DNA from: Eudorina sp. 2006-703-Eu-15
Taxonomy: Eukaryota > Chlorophyta > Chlorophyceae > Chlamydomonadales > Volvocaceae
Length of the DNA stretch: 64,000 bases
Assembly (NCBI GenBank): GCA_003117195.1
Contig: BDSI01000006.1
Coordinates: 310,001 to 374,000 of the forward strand
Direction of reading: 5' to 3'
The first letter of the stretch is position 1. Each line of letters starts with the position of its first letter. The translations under genes were made by a program, and so were the position numbers. Positions 59,623 through 64,000 of the stretch are shown one piece after another. Under the pieces are notes generated by a model, which did no database searches, was not told the origin of the DNA, and saw nothing but the letters and a program-made list of their open reading frames with translations.

Positions 59623-60480
59623 CGGGTTCGGGCGGGCTTCTCGTAAAATCAACGCCCCCCGAGTTGGTCCGGGCTTCAGGGTTCTTCCTCAGGAGGCACA
59701 CTCGCGCACGTCCCTTCACCCAAACCCTCCCGCAAACCCTCCCCCCCCCGGCAGGTTCGGCTCTCAGCCCCAGTGGGCCATCTGCGGTGAGACCTACCCG
59801 CTTGGCTGCCGCTTCTCGCCCCACATCTTGGGCAGCCAGTACTTCACCGCCAACCCCGACCGCCGCCGCCGGCTGTACAACACCGCGACGGGGCTGTACG
59901 ACTCGGGCTGCGGGCTGCTGAACGTGGTCATGTCCTGGTCGGCGCCCGAGTACCTGTACCTCGTGCTCAGTCTGAACGCGTCCAGGCTGCCGCAGGTGGG
60001 AATTAGGGGTTTCGGGCTTGGGGGTGGTGGGGGTTTCGGAGCGGGGATGGGGGGAAGGTGGCCGCGGGGTGTTGAAGAGGGGGGATGGAGGTGGCCTCGG
60101 ACCCGGGGAGGGGGGCTCGACTACCCCGGGACTTCGTGACCGCCTCGCCCTAACCTGCTTCCCCCCTTGGTGTCCATCAAGACAGCGAAACCGACCCCCT
60201 TCCTCCCCCTTCCCCCCCTGTTCCCTCCCCCCGCCAGGACGCCCTGTGGGTGCTCCGCCACGCCAAGTTCCTGACCCTCACCCGGCCCCACAGCTGCTAC
60301 CTGCCCCTCTGCTCCGGAGACGACCTGCGCAGGCTTCCGCTGCTGCGCTCCTTCCAGAGCCTGGCGGCCTACCGCCGGGTGGCACTGCCCGAGGGCTTCG
60401 GGCTGGGCCCGGAGGACCGCACCGCCTACTACTGCGGCCTCATCGACAAGTACATCGGGTCGGGGCCGCTGCACTGGTGA
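51560..60480 (+). CDS. MIOX-like protein with long low-complexity N-terminus and degenerate iron site
   Basis: Exons are about 51560-54517 (start unresolved; first in-frame ATG of this stretch is 51872), 54942-55094, 55673-55789, 56233-56366, 59755-59995 and 60238-60480 (TGA). From 51872 the protein is about 1,177 aa. The first about 880 residues are rich in Q, A, G, H and S. The last about 295 match myo-inositol oxygenase: SSYHLTNSHAAVELFLRLNH, DHAFQTAELCRLHHP, DWLHLVGLLHGLGKLLA, PQWAICGETYPLGCRF and YYCGLIDKYIG. MIOX is a diiron enzyme that oxidises myo-inositol to glucuronate. Against the mouse ligand set (H98, H123, D124, H194, H220, D253) only the first two histidines are kept. D124 is G, the WGHDEY histidine is A in MSWSAPEYLY, and the last two positions are also replaced. 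It is therefore probably not an active oxygenase. Confidence 0.85.
54619..54703 (+). repeat. 21-bp tandem repeat in MIOX-like intron 1
   Basis: Four copies of TTTGGTGATGTGGGTTCTGTC follow the donor at 54518. Confidence 0.9.
55527..55670 (+). repeat. Family A repeat with long CCCT tail at an acceptor
   Basis: CTCGCAGTATAAATGTGTCT then ACCCATCTCCTATACCCCCC leads into about 25 CCCT units and ends directly at the acceptor at 55672. The pyrimidine tail forms the whole polypyrimidine tract of this intron. Confidence 0.8.
56577..56632 (+). repeat. Family B repeat with GCAACCCGCCCG module
   Basis: TGTGTGTGTGTTTAGAAGTG then CAACCCGCCCGCCCGCCCGA and TCCCAGGTA nearly duplicates 19141-19200. Confidence 0.7.
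56640..58900 (-). mobile_element. Probable retroelement insertion in MIOX-like intron 4
   Basis: The intron between 56366 and 59755 is several times longer than the gene's others. The reverse-transcriptase relic fills its middle, bordered by DNA less dominated by simple repeats. Exact ends and target-site duplications could not be identified by eye. A short perfect hairpin CTCCTC-TGAT-GAGGAG lies at about 58860-58876, just outside the coding remnant. Confidence 0.5.
57398..58764 (-). pseudogene. Frameshifted reverse transcriptase relic (Penelope-like class suspected)
   Basis: Three overlapping minus-strand frames together cover a reverse-transcriptase core. The first (from 58764) carries GTLKMHKNPP and DFERLYTNLPH. 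The second has GIPMGISASPFIANLFL near 58110 and the catalytic RYLDDLL near 57955. The third starts after RDSNVK and runs to a stop at 57398. One break lies in a T-run near 58170 and another near 57675, so the element cannot make an intact enzyme. No endonuclease domain (GIY-YIG or other) was recognised, so it is also probably 5'-truncated. The motif order fits Penelope-like or related non-LTR retroelements known from algae, but the class is uncertain. It sits antisense in the 3.4-kb intron of the MIOX-like gene, whose flanking exons still join in phase. Confidence 0.8.
59440..59660. repeat. Family B CA-rich repeat before the MIOX-like exon 5
   Basis: (CA)n tracts carry GGTTGCAATTCTAAACACAC, then CTTCTCGCGGCTCAGTTCTC and TTTTACACAC followed by about 19 CA units. 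The reverse complement of the central module occurs at 19250 and 56400 (AACTGAGCCGCGAGA). Confidence 0.65.
60170..60196 (+). repeat. Family A repeat, GACAGCGAAA module before last exon
   Basis: TGTCCATCAAGACAGCGAAA followed by CCGACC and a pyrimidine-rich run ends at the acceptor at 60237, in sense orientation. Confidence 0.65.
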
Positions 60481-63400
60481 AAGGGGGAGGGGGGGTTCAG
60501 CGTGGCGGTGATGCTGGTGGTGGTGGTGGTGGTGGCGAAGACCCCTCAAGTGTCGTTTAAGAACGAGGGCCGGAGCGAACCGCTTCCCCTGTGCGGTTTT
60601 CGCCATCCGGCCATCGGGACAGTGGGTCGGTGGGTCGGACCACCCGATGGAGGGGGGCCCCGCTGGGGAGAGCAGGGTAGGGGAGGGCGGGAGAGGGGAG
60701 GCGAGGCGAGGAGCGACATTGCGGTGAGGTGAGACCACGGACGACGGCAGCGGCGGACGTTGCCGATGTCGACGTCTGCCCCTTCCCTCTCCACCGCTCT
60801 CGCTTGCTGAGCACTGGAGGAGGCACGGAGTGGCAGCCTGGGGGGGGGCCTGAGAAGGGGGGGGCAGCGCAGGGGGCGCAGAGAGGGAGTTCGGAGAGGC
60901 GCGGGGAGAGAGACGGAGGCGCGGGGACTCGACCTCGGGTGTGGAAGGCGAGCAGCAGGTGTGTGGGGGGGGGCGCGCTGGCGTCGGTGGCGACGAGTGG
61001 CCGCCCGGGGGCGCTACGTGCGGCTGTGCTGACTGGCTGAGGGGCGGAGAGGGACCCAGAGAGAGAGAGAGGAGCCGAACGCGCCTGCAGCCCTGGGCCT
61101 GTCTGGCTGGGCGAAGCGGGGGAAGGTGGGGAAAGGTTGCAGGAAGGTGGGGGAAGTGACGGGAAGGTGGCGGGAAACATCTCGCTCCCCCAAGAAACGG
61201 AAATAGCCGCACTGTCACCGCCATGAAATGTACGATCCCCGGGGGCTGGGGTGGGGGGACGGGGGGAGGGGGACGGGCGAACGAATGGACGGACGGACCG
61301 TCGGACGGTAGCCGGAGCGAAATCGGATTTGTTCGGAGCAAAGTACGTCATTGGAGCAAAGCACGGCATCACAGTGGGCAGGTCCCACACGCCTTCAGTG
61401 CGGTGCTAGGGGTTGACGCTTGTGTGAGCGTGCTCGTGAGTGTGCTCGTGAGTGTGGGTGTGTGTGGGGGATGCCGAATGCGGGGGGGCGGTTCGGCGTC
61501 GTGGACGTCGGGTTGGGGATGAGGGTTACGTGCGCGTGTGCTGGCGCGTGTGCTGGCGCGGGGTGTGGGGGGAGGGCGCGGCGGTGTGCGGACGGTGCTG
61601 CTCCCTGCGGTGCCGCCTCTCCGCGTCGGCATCATCCCCCTCGTGTGGAGAGGCTCTGAAGGCGACACCCCCATTCCCTCCATGCGAGGGGGAGAGGCGC
61701 GGAAGTCCAGGGGGGGCTGCGTGCCCTAAGATGCTTGAGGCGGGGTTGCGCTGATTGGGGCGGTGCCGGCAACCGAGAGTATAATAATATATCCATGAGA
61801 GAAGAAAACTCGTATATCGATTCCCACGGGAGTAGCGGCTCTGAGGAGGTGGTCGCGATTTTGCTCCAACGTCCCTCCCTCCCGCCGTTGGGTCGGTCCA
61901 GGACCCTCCGGCTTGTCGGGTATCGCATTGGAGTGCTGAGCCGTGTGTCTCGGGCTTTTGGGGGGGGGTAAGGGTGTGGATTGGGTTGGGTTGGGTTGGG
62001 TTGGGTTGGCAGGAAAGTGAGAGAGGGAGGGAGGACGGAGGGAGGACGAGAGCGGGTACGCGGGTCATATGTGGGAGCCTGCGTTGTGTGTCCCTGTGTG
62101 GCTTTTTTTTCCTGGCTGGGCGTGTGGGTCTTCGAGGAAGAGGAGGGGGAGAGGGGCGTGAAGGTGGGGCGGTGAGGCAGCTGAGGGGGCACTGCAGCGG
62201 ACGACGCTGGAGCGGGAGCGACCGTTGTGGAGTGCCGTCGGCTCGTGCGACACGGGTACGGCGAGAGGCTGATTCTTGGGGCCGTAGGCCGCTGCTGCTG
62301 CTGCTGCTGCGGCGGCGGCGGCGGCGGCGGCGGGGCATCCAGTCGCGGGTGGTACTGTTGCCGCAGCAGCTGAGGGTGCTGCTACTGCTGGTGCTGTAGC
62401 ACTGCGGCCATGGCGGCCATGGCTGTCAAGTGACGGTTGCGCGGGCTTGCGTGTTTTAATCTTTCGTGGTGAGGAAGGGTTATTAATTTTCGGGAAGTGA
62501 GAGAATCTGAGGCCGGGAGCGAATTAATACGCGCTTGGCAGGAAGCTGTGCTGCTCCTTGCCGAAAGCGCTGAATGCCATTTAAAATTAGAATTTCTTAT
62601 AAAGTTATATCTACGGCCAGGTGGCGCATGCGCACACTAAGGCATGCGAGGAGGGGCGATGCTGTGTGTGGGTTCTGCTTTGCGCGCGAGGAAGTTGTAC
62701 TACTGCACAGGCTGCAGGGAGAGAGAGAGAGAGGCGCAACGTGTTGTTTTTTCCCAATGTTACAACCGTTGCATTATACAGACTGTAAAGGGGTATCAAG
62801 ATACGCCAAACCCGTGGAATCCCGCACTGAATGAACCACCAGACATGTTGTACGGACGTATTCGCAACCCACCACAACAAACGGCACCGCCAAAACCCAA
62901 GCACTTCACCCACTTTTAATCACAACACCGCTTTCCATGACCCTCCGCCTTCTCTTCCCCTTCTTCCTGAATATCATCAACGCCCAAAGGCGTGACAAAA
63001 AGAACTTAATATTGTTCACCGCAAGGCCCTCCACTGCGGGCCTCCGCCTCCGCCATCCAGCGTGCGCGACCTCGTCACCTCGACAACAGCAGCACAGGGC
63101 CCGTCGACCGCGCAAAAGCCATGTCGCTGGGAGCAACCGCCTCGCACGAGGGGAGTACAGCCTCTGGCCCTTGTCCCCCTCGCGTATGGCGACCCGCGCG
63201 AACCTAGGTGGGCGCAAGCCCCCCGTCAGACACCGTCCACACAGCTCTCCGGCCAGTGAACAGTCCCGCCACAACCCGCACACACACACACCCCGCCCCC
63301 AAACCGCTCACCGGTCTTCTTACTGTGTGCCGTAATCAGATCAGATGAGGGGGAGACATCAGCTGCCCGACAGCGCATCATCCAGACATAAACACACGCC

Positions 63401-64000
63401 GCACCGCACCGCACCACATCACGCCCCCTGCGCCTTGACAGCGCGCGCGCTTTCCTCCGGGAAAGCTGGAGCGGGCCAGCCGGGTGCGCGTCCAGGCGAT
63501 CCGCAATGGGCCTTCATACCTCCCATACCTCCCTCCCATCCCTCCCTCGTCGCTGCGCCGCCTTGTCTGTCTGTGAGCGTGTTGGTTGTCACCTTCCAAT
63601 CCACTGCCCGTGACCCCGCCCGCATCGCACACAGCATTCAGAGGTGCGTGGGACCTCTTGCGCCGTACACACACACACACACACGGGCGGGTTCCTCGCT
63701 AAACACAAACACACAGTTTCTCTTTACACACACACGCACACACATACCAGTTACAGACACACGGATACACACCCTGCTTCTCGCGGCTCAGTATCTTTTC
63801 ACACCCCGCTCGCTGTGCCTGCGCCGCCCCGCATCCACCGCCAGACGTCGCCTATCAGGTCGGTGAATCGGTTCCCGGAGGGAGCAGCGATTGGAGGAAG
63901 CGGGGACCGCCGACCGACTCCGAAGTGACCGTTGTCGTCCTAGTCCCCCGCCCCCGGGGGGAAGTGGACAGCTGCACCCCGAGAAGCGAAAACCCGCCCA
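60481..64000. other. Right-edge region, no gene recognised
   Basis: The 3' UTR of the MIOX-like gene lies at the left. GTGTGCTCGTGA direct repeats occur near 61425-61450 and a (TTGGG)5 tract at 61981-62006. An AT-richer stretch covers about 62450-62850 and a family B CA-rich compound lies at 63660-63800. Long frames on the minus strand (61526-62338) are R/S/P-rich with no family match and look like chance ORFs. Confidence 0.5.
63660..63800. repeat. Family B CA-rich repeat near the right edge
   Basis: (CA)n, then GGGCGGGTTCCTCGCTAAAC, AGTTTCTCTTTACACACACA and TTCTCGCGGCTCAGTATCTT repeat the family B modules in the same order as near 59440-59660. Confidence 0.6.

Noticed and set aside
61526..62338. 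270-aa minus-strand frame at the right edge
   Set aside because: It is R/S/P-rich, runs through a (TTGGG)n tract, and has no family resemblance or splice partners.

Overview
The window looks like nuclear DNA from a volvocine or Chlamydomonas-like green alga. The support is very high GC content, genes split into many short exons by GC-rich introns with GTGCGG, GTGGGT or GTGAGT donors, long alanine-, glutamine- and glycine-rich insertions inside conserved proteins, abundant (CA)n and CCCTCCCT tracts, TGTAA poly(A) signals, and a short interstitial tract of the Chlamydomonas-type telomere unit CCCTAAAA. There are no bacterial operons, ribosome-binding sites or CRISPR arrays. No tRNA or rRNA was recognised by eye. 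All gene models were built by hand from splice sites, reading phase and family motifs, and exon edges may be off by a base or two.

Layout from left to right: (1) about 2242-4864 (+), an EXS-domain (XPR1/ERD1/SYG1-type) membrane protein. (2) 8139-5918 (-), an SR splicing factor of the SF2/ASF type. (3) 23612-12244 (-), a giant SEL1L/HRD3-like ER protein of about 1,966 aa. (4) 24096-32793 (+), a GH27 alpha-galactosidase with a ShKT domain inserted in its beta domain and a C-terminal coiled coil plus membrane anchor. (5) 35439-38040 (+), a small organelle-targeted PPR-like protein. (6) 46748-39888 (-), a mitochondrial-intermediate-peptidase-like M3 metallopeptidase of about 1,342 aa. (7) 47039-49670 (+), the RNase P/MRP subunit POP5. 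(8) about 51560-60480 (+), a myo-inositol-oxygenase-like domain behind a very long low-complexity N-terminus. Its largest intron holds an antisense, frameshifted reverse-transcriptase relic.

SEL1L and the alpha-galactosidase are divergent neighbours separated by 483 bp, and the M3 peptidase and POP5 by 290 bp, so both gaps are probable bidirectional promoters. Both members of the first pair carry signal peptides, so an ER quality-control receptor sits beside a secretory-pathway glycosidase.

Four signals stand out. The inositol-oxygenase homologue has lost four of its six expected iron ligands. A dispersed short repeat lies, mostly in sense orientation, just upstream of 3' splice sites in four unrelated genes, which suggests introner-like behaviour. 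A 12-bp palindrome, GACCCRYGGGTC, occurs eleven times in exons (in different reading frames), introns and intergenic DNA, like the highly iterated palindromes of cyanobacteria. The alpha-galactosidase may switch between soluble and anchored forms at a splice donor that overlaps a stop codon.
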